Shown one piece after another: positions 45,717 to 55,950 of a stretch of 64,000 bases of DNA; position 1 is the stretch's first letter, and every line of letters begins with the position of its first letter. The DNA lies in assembly GCA_018806985.1 (NCBI GenBank), contig JADANN010000094.1, positions 679,675-743,674 of the forward strand, given 5' to 3'. The notes beneath the pieces are model-generated. The model did not search any database and was not told the DNA's origin. It saw only the letters and a program-made list of their open reading frames with translations. The translations under genes and the position numbers were made by a program. The stretch comes from Angiostrongylus vasorum (Eukaryota; Nematoda; Chromadorea; Rhabditida; Metastrongylidae).

Positions 45717-46141
45717 ATGCCACCGAGTAATCTTAGGCGCCAACTAGTTCGTAACCGCCTATATGACCGTCTATGTGCAACGCGAAACTGCATAGCTTGC
45801 CCTAATGATAGAGACGGTGATTGCATGAGTTTGGGTACAGTTTATCTGATCTCCTGTAAGACGTGCGGAGACGAATACAATGGCGAAACGGGCAGACCCC
45901 TCTGTGTCCGCATAAAAGAACACCTAGTCGGCAAACGTAAACCAAATACCCCACTAGGCACGCATAGGACCCAGAGACATAGCGGGGAGGGACTTTGAAG
46001 TACGTGTCACCATCCTCGCGCAGGAATCGAGAACACAAGCGCGCAAAACTCTCGAGGCGTTCTGGATTAATTCCAGAAATCCGAAAATGAACCGCAGGGA
46101 AGAATGCCTCATTATCACGCGTGATATTGGGCAGTATATAA
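45717..46141 (+). pseudogene. PLE GIY-YIG endonuclease region
   Basis: The frame 45717-45998 has LRRQLVRNRLYDRLCATRNC, the Cys pair CIACPNDRDGDC, the first motif GTVYLISC, a YIG motif reading EYNGETGRPL (Ile changed to Asn), RIKEHLVGKRK and TPLGTHRTQRHSGEG. One extra G near 45985-45991, shared with copy 2, shifts the frame; the tail (DFEVRVTILAQESRTQARK ... MNRREECLIITRDIGQY) ends at 46141. In intact PLEs this nuclease nicks the target. Confidence 0.85.
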
Positions 46142-46347
46142 GGCTGTTATTTTGATGGGAGGGGCATATTACGCTTCCATGTGAACTCTGTGCGGTTGGT
46201 CTCCACGCGACATACTTAGTGGAAGCCTCATAGAAAGCGGTGAGTGTGCAAAGCTGTGTTCAATGTGATTGAAATTTTGGTTCAGCGTTTTCTCTGTCTG
46301 GTTATGGAGGTGTTTGGCCGAATAGATTGCTGTCAACTTGACCTTTC

Positions 46348-46388
46348 CAGGCTCTGAGGAAGGCGAAATCCGCCGAAACGTCAGCTTG
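46348..46388 (+). ncRNA. Hammerhead ribozyme-like motif with minimal stem III (PLE 3' terminal repeat)
   Basis: Stem I is CAGGCU (46348-46353) with AGCUUG (46383-46388), six pairs including one G-U. The core CUGAGGA is at 46354-46360, then one extra A. Stem II is GGCG (46362-46365) with CGCC (46371-46374) and loop AAAUC. Then GAAAC and GUC, with cleavage expected after C46382. Stem III is only ACGU, self-complementary, so one molecule cannot close it but two could pair with each other. Hammerhead variants with reduced stem III are known from PLEs and cleave as dimers. The extra A before stem II departs from the strict consensus. Confidence 0.7.
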
Positions 46389-46724
46389 TTTTTCATAAGA
46401 ATATGAAGAATCTCATTTTGAAGTCTGTTTTCATGGCTTCTCGTTTCTAGTAAACCATTCTGAGGAGAAATACTTTTTGCTCAAGCTATTCCCACTGATA
46501 TTTGAATTAGTTGTTATGTAAAATAAAGAAACTATTTAAATAGGCTAGATAAGTACACTCATAGTTGTCATTTTTCATCGCTTTCAGTTAGTTCCTGTGC
46601 CTAGAACGAACGGGTTTGCAGTGTATGTAATATAATTATCTGAGTAATCGATTGCCTACCTGAGGGTGCTGTCGAGCACTCCAAATGTGTTACTCTATCG
46701 TATGTCAGCAGATATCGATTTCCG

Positions 46725-48419
46725 ATGGCCCCGTATTCTGTGTTGGTGACCGGAGCAAATCGTGGCATTGGTCTCGGACTTGTGAAGGAATTCCTCAAGA
46801 ACGAAGAAATTCAACATGTCATCGCCACCGCACGGGAACCCGATAGTGCAAAGGTAGTTCATCGACATAATTATTTAGTTATTTATTTAAGTATTCACCA
46901 GTTGTTCGATTGCCATGCAAGAATGAGTTCGGCCATCTTTAATGAAAACGCACTCTTTTTCCGAGCTCTACATAATGAAAGGTATTAAACGGCAATCTAT
47001 TTAAAATGTAAAAAATGTCTAGCAACGTCAAAAAAGATCTAAATTTTGAATTGGTAGGGCAGAATTAACCCTAAGAGAAGTTTGTACCAGCGCCCAGGCG
47101 TGCTTTTTGGTGCGAGACCGACCCTGTTCGGCCCATATCATCCTTCATTTCATATTAGTCGGCTAGTAGACTGTATGAAGAAAAGTTTTGCGGTACCATA
47201 ATTCTTCTTGTAACAGTTATCATTGGCTCGATTTTTAGTTCTGAAGTCTCAATGTGAAGTTTTGGCGGCGACGGGATCATTTATAGAGTGTTCTGATGGT
47301 TTCATGGAACCATTCGTTTAAAAACGTTTGTAAAAAAGATGTGAAGCTGGGGTGATGACGTTTGCTAACTTTCCTTCAAAGAATGCTTAACGTCTAATTG
47401 CTAAGTCGAGCTTATCTTCCAACAGAGAACTCGTGTTTAGTAATTCTCAACACAAAGTTGTATTGATGTTCCAGGAGCATACGATGGGTAAATAGTTAAA
47501 GATGGATCTAATTTAGTGAGCAACGTCAATTTGAATGCGGAAGATTACGAACACTAGTATGGGTACCAGCTTTTTTTTTTAAAGAAACGAGATAGATGGT
47601 CTTTTGAACACGGCATTTTTCAGCTCGTATTGTTAAGAACAAATATTCCCTTACAGGAGTTAAAGGGAATCGGTGACAAGCGGCTCAGCGTTATAAAACT
47701 GGATGTGACAAGTGACGAATCTATCAACGACGCTTATATTGCGGTAAAAACATATGGATACATTACTATTCTCCCATAAAAGTTGGCAGTTGTTTTAAAT
47801 TACTTCGTTCTTCTACCGTGTTTAGCCCCGATGTTCATTTTTTGCTAGGAAATGCGTGTCGTATTTTCTGTAAAGAGTTTAGGTCAAAAATCTTGTTGGT
47901 GACCGTGGTCTTACAGTCTTAGTGAATAATGCTGGCATATTTGTGAAGTATTTCACGAATCAGAAGCCAAATCGTGCTGATATCATTAAGAATTTCGATA
48001 CGAACGCAGCAGGTGTTGCTGTGCTCACTCAGATTTTTCTACCGCTTTTGCGAAAATCATCCTCCTATATGGCTACGGACGAGTTTTCCATAGATCGAGC
48101 GGCCATCATTAACATTTCCTCTGGTGCCGGCTCAATCAGCACCAATACTACTGGTTCGCGCTCTTCTGGGATGTTGGCGTACAGAATGAGCAAGGTAAAC
48201 CAATCGATCCTCGCAATGTTTAGATTTATTGTATTAGAAGTATTCAGTTGAAATTTTTATAAAAGTATTTTTTAGGCAGCATTGAACTCGCTAATGAAAA
48301 CAATGGCAATCGATCTGGAACCGGAGCGCATCCTAGTCTCCTCTTTTTGCCCAGGATGGGTGCAAACTGACATGGGTGGCTTGAATGCGCAATTAACGGT
48401 CACCAAGCATTTCCATTAG
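46725..48419 (+). CDS. Short-chain dehydrogenase/reductase (C-factor/sniffer-like), four exons, C-terminus short
   Basis: NAD(P)-dependent oxidoreductase of the SDR superfamily. Exon 1, 46725-46853: [19 protein letters not shown] (Rossmann TGxxxGIG). Exon 2, 47657-47743: [18 protein letters not shown]. Exon 3, 47883-48194: VLVNNAGIF (NNAG), [10 protein letters not shown] (catalytic Ser region) and LAYRMSK (YxxxK). Exon 4, 48276-48419: [38 protein letters not shown], then TKHFH and TAG. All introns are GT-AG and all junctions are in phase 0. The product is 223 residues; relatives continue about 20-25 residues after QLTV, so the last exon is missing or not found. A weak donor, ACG|GTCACC, sits exactly at that point, and a mariner relic follows downstream. 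The catalytic core is complete. Confidence 0.88.
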
Positions 48420-48619
48420 ACCTTTCAGAAATTAATGCCGGGTTTCAACCTGCATTTTTAAAATGGAACACCTCAGTTCAGAAAAAACTGTTATCAACGA
48501 CGCTTATATAAATAATAAATAAATATAACCGGAATAATAAAATAACCGGAATTAAATTCGAATCTACACGTCTTTGTTGAAGAAGACAAGTTTTTTTTTA
48601 ATAACGGTTGCTTGAAATT

Positions 48620-49320
48620 TTTGGCTTATGAAGATGATAAGACCGCTCAAGGCACTATCAACCTTGCTTGATTTCTGGGGCATTGCTTGCAAAGAAAGCT
48701 GTCCAGATACCTGAAGAAGTGTTATAGTTGGTTGGCGAAAGGTCTGGGTCGCGCATTATTGTACAAAAGGCTTTGATGGCTTTTTGTTGGCCAATTTGGG
48801 ATGCAGCCACTGGAGTTTCCGTTGCCTTTCGTCGATTTGATGGACGTAATTCTTTGCAGTAGTTGTTTCACCAGAATTGAAGAAGATGCGTTATACAAAA
48901 CCAGATGTAGACCACATAGCGGTCAGCTTGACTTACCTTTACTACAATTTCGCTTTTGGGAAGAGCTGCTGAGCTTCTTCACCTTCCAACTATTCAGCAA
49001 GTCGTCTCCACTTGCCAGAAAGAAGTCCGTTTTTCGTCGTACATCATAATGCGATCGAAAAAACAGATGGTTCTGGTTGCTCTGAAGAAGCGCACATTTG
49101 GTCGAGCTTTTTCGACTCTCCATTTATCTGTAGAATTTCCGGAACGGCTGAAATGCTTATTGATTGTGTGTGTAATTCCTTCCATCAAGGCTCTCAAATC
49201 ATCGTCATCAACAGCAGAAGTCCACCCGCGACTTCTCTAACCTTCAAGATCGAAGTTTCCACGAGAAATCTTCCAAACGAATTTTGCTTCCAGCGTTGGT
49301 GAACAGCTCCGTCATTTTAT
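48620..49320 (-). pseudogene. Mariner-family transposase relic
   Basis: Minus-strand frames give, in mariner order, GNFDLEG with SAVDDDDLRALMEG (about 49270-49180), RPNVRFFRATRTICFFDRIM and MYDEKR (about 49110-49030), then NNYCKE-like, IPNWPTKSH, NNARPRP and DLSPTNYN (about 48880-48720). These match the FxxGDFxLED/VDDDxLxxL, DEKW, HDNARPH and LSPTDYHFF landmarks. Several frameshifts make it dead. No ends were identified. It lies downstream of the SDR gene. Confidence 0.72.
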
Positions 49321-49639
49321 ACCTTCTTGATGTTTAGGCTGCTTGAGCAGCGCATGTCAGAATTTGAATGCCTAGAAGTAGACTTGTTTAAATTTCTCCT
49401 TTGACATTTGAAATTGCAACTTTTAAAATTTGCCGCAAACAAATTGTAGATCTGTCAAAGTGCATAAAATAAGGTTTGCAGTGATATCATACGGCGCTGG
49501 AAAGAAAAATCCTTTTTAAAATGTTTACAAGAAGAATGGAGTTGGAAGTAGCAAACTAACTACAGAACAACTTATCACAATTACCATAACTGATGTTTGC
49601 ATGAAGATTTGCAGTTCATTATATCATTTTAGACCTGCG

Positions 49640-49870
49640 AATCTGTGGAAGCGCTAGTGGTCTCATTTGCTAAGTTGAACAAGGAGCACCATGGCGGTTA
49701 TTTCAGAAGAAATTTGGAACCGATACCTTACTAGAATAGTTGTTGTTTTGAGCTGTTTAATAAACACATCTGATTTTTTTTGAAATTGCTCAGTGTGACT
49801 TAAGAATGAGAACATTGAAGAGAAATGTTGGCGTCTCAGCTGATCGTTCAAATGAAGTAAAAAAAACTTG
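49640..49870. repeat. Older inverted repeat (partner 54640-54880)
   Basis: GAAGCGCTAGTGGTCTCATT, then AACCGATACCTTACTAGAAT, then GTTGGCGTCTCAGCTGATC match the reverse complement of 54640-54880 with clear divergence. It lies just outside palindrome 3's left arm. Confidence 0.65.
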
Positions 49871-50989
49871 GGAAAATGGATGAAAATTTTTTGAGGAATA
49901 TTATTTCTTCAAAAAAATAAAGCCACTGTTTTCACTGGGTGCTTTTTCAGGATCTGGCAAATTTCGCACGAAGTTGTACAGTTGTCCATTTCATTTTTTA
50001 ATCATGGAATTACTTGACGATACGGAGTTTTCTTTTTATTCTACTTTCTATTGCGTGTCCCATTAGAAACCATGGATAATGGAGGTTTTCGACGAATTTT
50101 GTCTTACTAGTTCAAATTGCGGGTTACGGTATCTACGGCAAATTAGTGCCGAATATCGTAAAGGGACTGAGTTAAAGTGCATAGCTCGTCCCAAATTACC
50201 CAAGTAGTACAGAAATGACGCCAACCATACGGGCAAACTGGAATACCTTAACATGTTGAGCATCTTTACGATGGAAAGCAGTGCTCTGAGTGATGGAGGT
50301 GCGTTCACGACCACATAAAAAAGAAGTTTTGTAACCATTAATGAAGAAGTACGCCAAAAAGCAAACAGTTCTAAAACTGGTTTTCTAAACAAAGAATCTC
50401 TACAGTGAACAAAATATGTGTTGCTTCCTAGGAAAACCATTCATTAATCAGTAGTGTTTTGCTCTATTCTTGATTCTACAATCTCCACAATGGACCAATA
50501 TTTTGCATTGTCTACTAAAAATATTATTTCACATCGCCACCGTAGCGCGGGGATTCACCGTGTCATTTAGCAGTTCGATATGATTTTCAGCTCTTCGAAG
50601 TTGCAGTTTTCTTGAAATAGGAATCTCTACTTAAACACAGGACCTCTTGTTATCAAACAACATCAATACCATTGACTTGGAAACTGATTTGCAGTGCAAA
50701 GACTATATAACTCCTTAGGCTCATCGACAATCAGCTGGTTGTTCTCTGCTTCACCTCCTTCGAGATATTTTCTGCAAGTCATACCCACGACAGAGCTCGG
50801 TAGCCCACCGAAGGACATTCTTTCGCGTAAAGTCTGATGTCAATGAACTCATGCACAAAGTGTCGTTTTCTTCGTTTCTCTTAAGTAATCAGGGCTCATT
50901 GAGCAGCTGTGAATAATTATGGTTTTCAAGAAGTTATTAGTACTACTGTACTACTCAACACTTTATGTCTACACTAACACATAATAACG

Positions 50990-51310
50990 TTCCGTTGCTG
51001 TAGTGACTCTTCTGCAGTTGGCCTGGCAGCAACCACGCAAAGCCGGTAATCACAGAAAGCCTGGTGAATATCTGGTGCAACCGTTGTGGTTTCGGCATGG
51101 ATTTCCGCGTATATGCACCATTGCCCCAGTCAGACTCCACTCAAATAACGTTTTAAGCGCCCTTTTAAATGAATTTACTGGAAATACCTTACTGGCAGTT
51201 ACGAGAAGACCCGTGTCGCAGATGCACCGAATTCACAACTATATTGGGAGCGACCATGCGTGGTTGTGCTTGCGAGAATCAACTAGAAATCATTTAAAAC
51301 GGTGTTATCG
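50990..51310 (-). pseudogene. CAP-family 3' exon pseudogene (left arm)
   Basis: On the minus strand the last two CAP exons and their short intron are recognisable (CEFGASATRVFS against CEFSASAACVFS; then CNNGCTRYSPG-like and CVVAARPTAEESL against CVNAARPAAEEPV). Stops and indels are present and the upstream exons are absent. Confidence 0.7.
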
Positions 51311-51329
51311 CCCTTAAATCAGCACCCGA

Positions 51330-52120
51330 ATAATAGCACATACAGAAAGATGAAAATCGAAATCACAAGCACATGATCAACAGCTTCTCTAAAAACCTAC
51401 GGTTCATTACGTGTCTTCCACAGAGGAAGAACAGCTGATCAGAGTCGCATATGGTCGATGAGTGCACCATCCCACATCAAAAGTCGATGGGAAGGTACGG
51501 GGCGAGACGTGTGATCTCCGGGCATTCCTCCCTGCTGTTCATTCTAGGGTTCCTGGTATTAATCCAAAAAGCCTCTAGAAGTTTCCGCCTTGGTGTTTTG
51601 GCATCCCGTGCGAGGATATCGACTTTTACATCAAAATCATCTCCGCTATGCTTTTGTATCCTATGCGTGCCTTTTGAGGTACCTTGTCTTGCTTTTCGTT
51701 TGCCAGGTTGGTGTTCTTTTATGCCGATACATAAAGATGTACTCGTTTCGCCAATGTATTCATCTACTACAAGAGATTAGCTACATCGTACCTGAACTCA
51801 TGCAATCACTGTCCCTCTTCGTAAGAGCAAATTACGCAACTTTGTGTTTCGCATAGACGGTCATTGATATTTGATCAGTGCCCCGGTTAATAAAAAAGGC
51901 GGTGGTGGGAATATTTGTTCCTCTTAATCAAATCCAAAGGTGCTTGTGAAAAAAAGTATTTCTGTATGTATGTTCCTACGAAGTGCGCCTTTTTAGCCGA
52001 CCTTAGGTTCGTTCGTGTGTTGTTCACGAAGGATGATGAGTGTGGTCTAACGGCAAGGCTCTGAGTAAGACAAAGTCGCAGAAACGTAATCCATTGAACA
52101 AAGACAACAATGAAGAACAT
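51330..52120 (-). pseudogene. PLE subfamily B nuclease and RT C-terminus (left arm)
   Basis: The minus strand carries GIY-YIG-like codons (IHWRNEYIFMYRHKRTP; nuclease tail NTRNPRMNSREECPEIT-like) and, upstream, KKAHFVGTYIQKYF, paralleling the KRALVRNMF region of PLE RTs. Plus-strand frames here are antisense shadows. Confidence 0.6.
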
Positions 52121-52750
52121 CTATGTTAATCTCCCGTTGGCTGAAAAGGGCAGTTCGTAAAAACATATATGTAAATTTATCGATTATTTTTGTATCCTTT
52201 ACGTCTTCGCGGGCCTAGTATCTACTATAAGAACAGCTGAGTTTCACCGTTCTTCAAAGTGCAGTGTTGTTAAATGAAGTACGAAAAATCGTAAGAAACG
52301 GCGAGAAAAACAGCTATCTCCACCTTATTGTAGAACGCGAAAAAATCCACTAAGAAACATTGTCTTACTTTGTTTTAACTCGTACTGCCTACTGAATTTT
52401 CAGGAATGAGAAAAATGTGGGGCTCATCACGATTTTGTGTGTCTTCATTGCACAAGGGTCATGCTAATTTTCTCTGTATTGTGCCAGTTATAGTTTATGT
52501 TCAGGAATGAACATATTTTCTTTTATTTCACTTCATACGAACAATCCATCATATCTACTGTGCTGACACCAGCATTCCAATGGTTATGTTTTTTTTGATT
52601 CCACTATCCTCCAAGCTCTTTTGATTTCCGCGCGGGTTCGACTGCTGCTTGAGGATTTTCCTTTGGTGACGAATTTCGTGAATGCTGATCAAATCGATTT
52701 CTCCTCGAGAAAAAATAGAATGAATAAAAACTTACGAAAGTATGAAGATT

Positions 52751-52812
52751 CATGAAGAAGACAATGAACATGAAGACGAAGACGAAGACGTCGAAACGTT
52801 AGCCGAATAAAC
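52751..52812 (+). ncRNA. Hammerhead-like motif, expanded stem II (degenerate)
   Basis: A run of GAAGAC/GACGAA repeats replaces stem II and is followed by GUCGAAACGUUAGCC. It ends at the inner border of palindrome 3 (52835) and is mirrored at 60810-60866. GUU replaces GUC. Confidence 0.4.
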
Positions 52813-53534
52813 ATCTTTAACAACCTCGTGCAAGCATCATCCAACAGTGTCCTTTTAGCCAGGACCTCGACCACGCCGAAGTGACCTTACCTCACAAGGC
52901 TGTTCCACTGCACGTACGACGGTCCTGTGTCGATTGCCTGCCAAAAATCCTTGTTTTATGGCCACATTCCATTTTTTTTTCCGAGTCTGATTGAAAGCAG
53001 TTGACACATAGCTGACCTGTAGTGTTAATATTGACTTTTATTGAACCTGGACGTGGATAGTCAACGGCTTGTTTCCGGCTCTCCACACTTCGAGACACTA
53101 TATGTCATCGGGAATGTCTTTAAAAAAACACTGCCCTTTATTTACTTGTTGAGATAATTTTATCTTTACCGCATTCAAAATATGATTGTCTCGGTGACTG
53201 TATAGAAAATTTGGCTAGCATAGCCACAGCAAGTTAATTTGTGATCGAAAATCATAATAAACAGTCGCCACTCTTCTCGATGAGAACCGCGCTTGGGATT
53301 CCAATAAAGGGTTTTGGCTCACTGTCTCTGATAGATGTCGACTTTAATAAGAAATGCATCCCACACCGTCTTCACATGGGATGCGAGCGACCAAATTTTC
53401 GACTTATCCAAGATTTCGCGCACTTTAATAGCATCACTCACCGTGGACTTTCAACTTCGACAAAATCATGTAGTTGCTGAAATAATTTAGCAGACAATAC
53501 AGATTCCCTTAGTTTTCACTAAAAAAACGTACAT

Positions 53535-53765
53535 TTTCACAACGACGCTGAGATATTTGCAAAAATCCGGACCGCAGATGTCTAACGTGGGGATAGAACA
53601 CGCCTATTACCCTTTTCATGGCTTACGCTTTCATCACCGCGGGTTGTTCGTTTCGCCTTTTTTTATCAGCTGTGCTTCTTATAGGTGCTATCGGCAGTCT
53701 CCCGGCAACGGGATTAATCTGGTGAGCACAAATCGGCATCGAACCCAGTCAAGCTGAGACTTTAG
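53535..53765 (-). repeat. Repeat B copy
   Basis: On the minus strand: a GACTGGGTTCGATGCCGATT block, then a CGCGGTGATGAAAGCG tRNA-like part, then the 3' block ATCTGCGGTCCGG ... TATCTCAGCGTCGTTG. Confidence 0.6.
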
Positions 53766-53869
53766 TACAAATTACAACCCTGCTGTGGGAAAAAAAAGAG
53801 TGAGCATGAGTAAAAACTGATTGCATTGTGGTACCATTTTCATTTCGTCAATACAGTTGTAAAACTCCA

Positions 53870-54030
53870 AGGCCCTACTTTCTATCAACCTCGGTGTTGA
53901 TGAATAAATCACTGCTCTTTTAATGAGCAGACACGATGTTGTTATCGTACTATTTATTCACAATAGCTGGCTTTTCAAGGCATAATTTACACTTAGTCTA
54001 CTCAGTTGAACACGTTTATAGCCTCAACAG
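53870..54030 (-). mobile_element. PLE terminal-repeat relic
   Basis: It follows the same order as 16130-16235 (minus): ATCAACCTCGGTG, AATGAGCAGACACGATGTTG, TACTATTTATT, AATAGCTGGC. The hammerhead core is gone. Confidence 0.45.
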
Positions 54031-55950
54031 AGATACGAGCACACTAATTCTATTCGTATAGTAAACGGCATCTTTTAAAACATTGTTTTGCTCCTTATAA
54101 GCAGTCCACTTATTCTATGGGGCTTCCACAACGAGTCACCTATGGACGAGGAATGTGGCTGACTAAGGTTAAAAAAAATAGTCGGCGGCATACAGCGAAG
54201 TAATCACCGATCACAAGGCAATCCTTGTTGTTGTCCATTTCTTGATTTCTAGAAATCATCCAGCACGCTTCATGAGTTCTACACGTCGATCTTTTAGATT
54301 CCTGTGCAAGGATAGGACACGAGGATATGCTTTTTTTAAAGCTGCCCGTTGTATGAATGAAATTCCATACCATCGTCCTTCGTGAAAAAAAGCTGAAATA
54401 TAGGTTGCGCAGTCTTCCGTCCGAAAATGATCTTGCCGATTCGTAACCAAGACTTAATAGAAATTAGAAAAAGCAAGGAAACTCTGAGAAGTCAACTAAT
54501 GCCAAGTATAGCAATGAAATCGAAAACTGTTCAACTTCTTGGGAAATTTTTTGGATTCCAGAATAGCGTGAATGAAAATTTTCGTTTTACATTTTTTTTG
54601 GCATAACAGTCATTTTTCCGGTCATTCTAAACCATTTACTTGGAGGGTTTTTCAACAGGAAGGCAAGCTGAGACGGCTGACACATCTCTTTAATGTTCGT
54701 ATCCTAAGGCCACCCTCAGAGAGTTTATTTTAAACACGGAAGCATTATCACTTATTAGACAGCTGAAAGCAACAAGTATTCTAGTAAGCTATCGGTTTCA
54801 AATTCCTTCTGATATAACCGACATTGCGCTCGTTGTTCAAGTTAGCAAATGAAACCACTAGCGCTTCTACTGGATTCGTAACTCTGAGAGCGAAGTTTCT
54901 TTAGTAATTGTTAACCTATGTGAAGTCTAGTGGAAGTTTCATGACTGGTTGTGCATAACTTAACAGTCTTAAGATGCACTGCTTAGTCTCATACAGTGAA
55001 GAGAAGGCGAAATGTTTCACTGAAGAGTGCTCCAAATGGTTCACGCTTTACAGCACTCGGAATCGGAGTCGAACGGTTACAGATCACTGACGCTCAGGCC
55101 ATGAATGAATCCCCCCCAATAAAAAGCAAAAATTTCTTCGAAGAATACCGTAAAGCGATCAATTCATTCCACCACATCAGCGAATAATTGTAAGCAGTTC
55201 TTACGCGGAATAACGAACTGGCAGCGAATGCTATTCTCTCAGACGTAATGCGAAAGCCTGCAGTTTTCCGAAACCAGCAATAAAAGGATCAGAGCCGCCA
55301 AGTATTGTGGTGTTTTTAGAAAGACTGGAGTTTGGGATACTTATCGGTGAACAAAGCATTACTAAATAAGACGACTTTTGCGTCCACACATTGTTCCTAA
55401 CAAGTCGGAACGCCGTACACAATACTTCCGAACTTGCTCGTAGCTACATTAGCCACGTATTTGCAGTCATTCAACGGGAACGGGAAATCGATGCGCCGAT
55501 AGACCTTTTTCTTCCAGAGGTCGTTTTATTGAAAAGATTGCCATGTTTTCCAAAACTACTTCATAATCAGAGATAATTCTTCTGTCACGCAAGTCCATGT
55601 CATCATCGTTTCTTTTAATTTCATGCAAATAGAAAAAAAATATTCACGAACAAAGAGGGAGATTTGCATTATGTCGTGCTGACGTGGATTGACAGACGTC
55701 ATTGTACGAATACATATTCATTCACGCCCTAGTGAGAGTTTCTGAATGCATGCTAAATTTGTCCAACAAGTCAGTTCGATCCGTGGTCTGGAGTAGAACA
55801 GATGGCGTGATATGCCGCTTGTATCCTTCACGGGAGCAAATATCAGTGATTTCAAATCGAAATTTTAGCTAACCTCCTTAACGTCGTTGACCCTATGAGC
55901 TTCTTAGTGGAAAGTATCACAATGACGTTCTCAACGTAATTTTCAGTCGC
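54031..55950. other. No gene seen
   Basis: 1.9 kb between repeats. The old inverted repeat partner lies at 54640-54880. The short frames (54996-55187, 55391-55576) have no recognised motifs. Confidence 0.5.

Larger units (their letters stand above)
44340..46420 (+). mobile_element. Penelope-like element, most complete copy in the window
   Basis: RT and GIY-YIG nuclease regions are followed by the 3' terminal repeat with a hammerhead-like motif. The 5' end is truncated: the N-terminal proline-rich segment seen at 5530-5585 is missing and sequence starts abruptly after a repeat B scrap. Three frame breaks (about 44900, 45500-45700, 45985) make it non-autonomous as given. It is the third of three PLE 3' halves in the same direction between 40.0 and 46.4 kb. 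The SDR gene starts about 300 bp downstream. Confidence 0.9.
50198..52835. repeat. Palindrome 3, left arm (inverted copy of 60782-63423)
   Basis: 2.64 kb inverted against 60782-63423 with very few differences. It carries a CAP 3'-exon pseudogene, PLE subfamily B pieces and, at the inner end, a hammerhead-like motif. The arms enclose 7.9 kb including CAP copy 2. Confidence 0.92.

Noticed and set aside
51451..51856. 109- and 88-codon plus-strand frames (mirrored at 61763-62156)
   Set aside because: These are the antisense of a PLE GIY-YIG nuclease relic, which reads correctly on the opposite strand.
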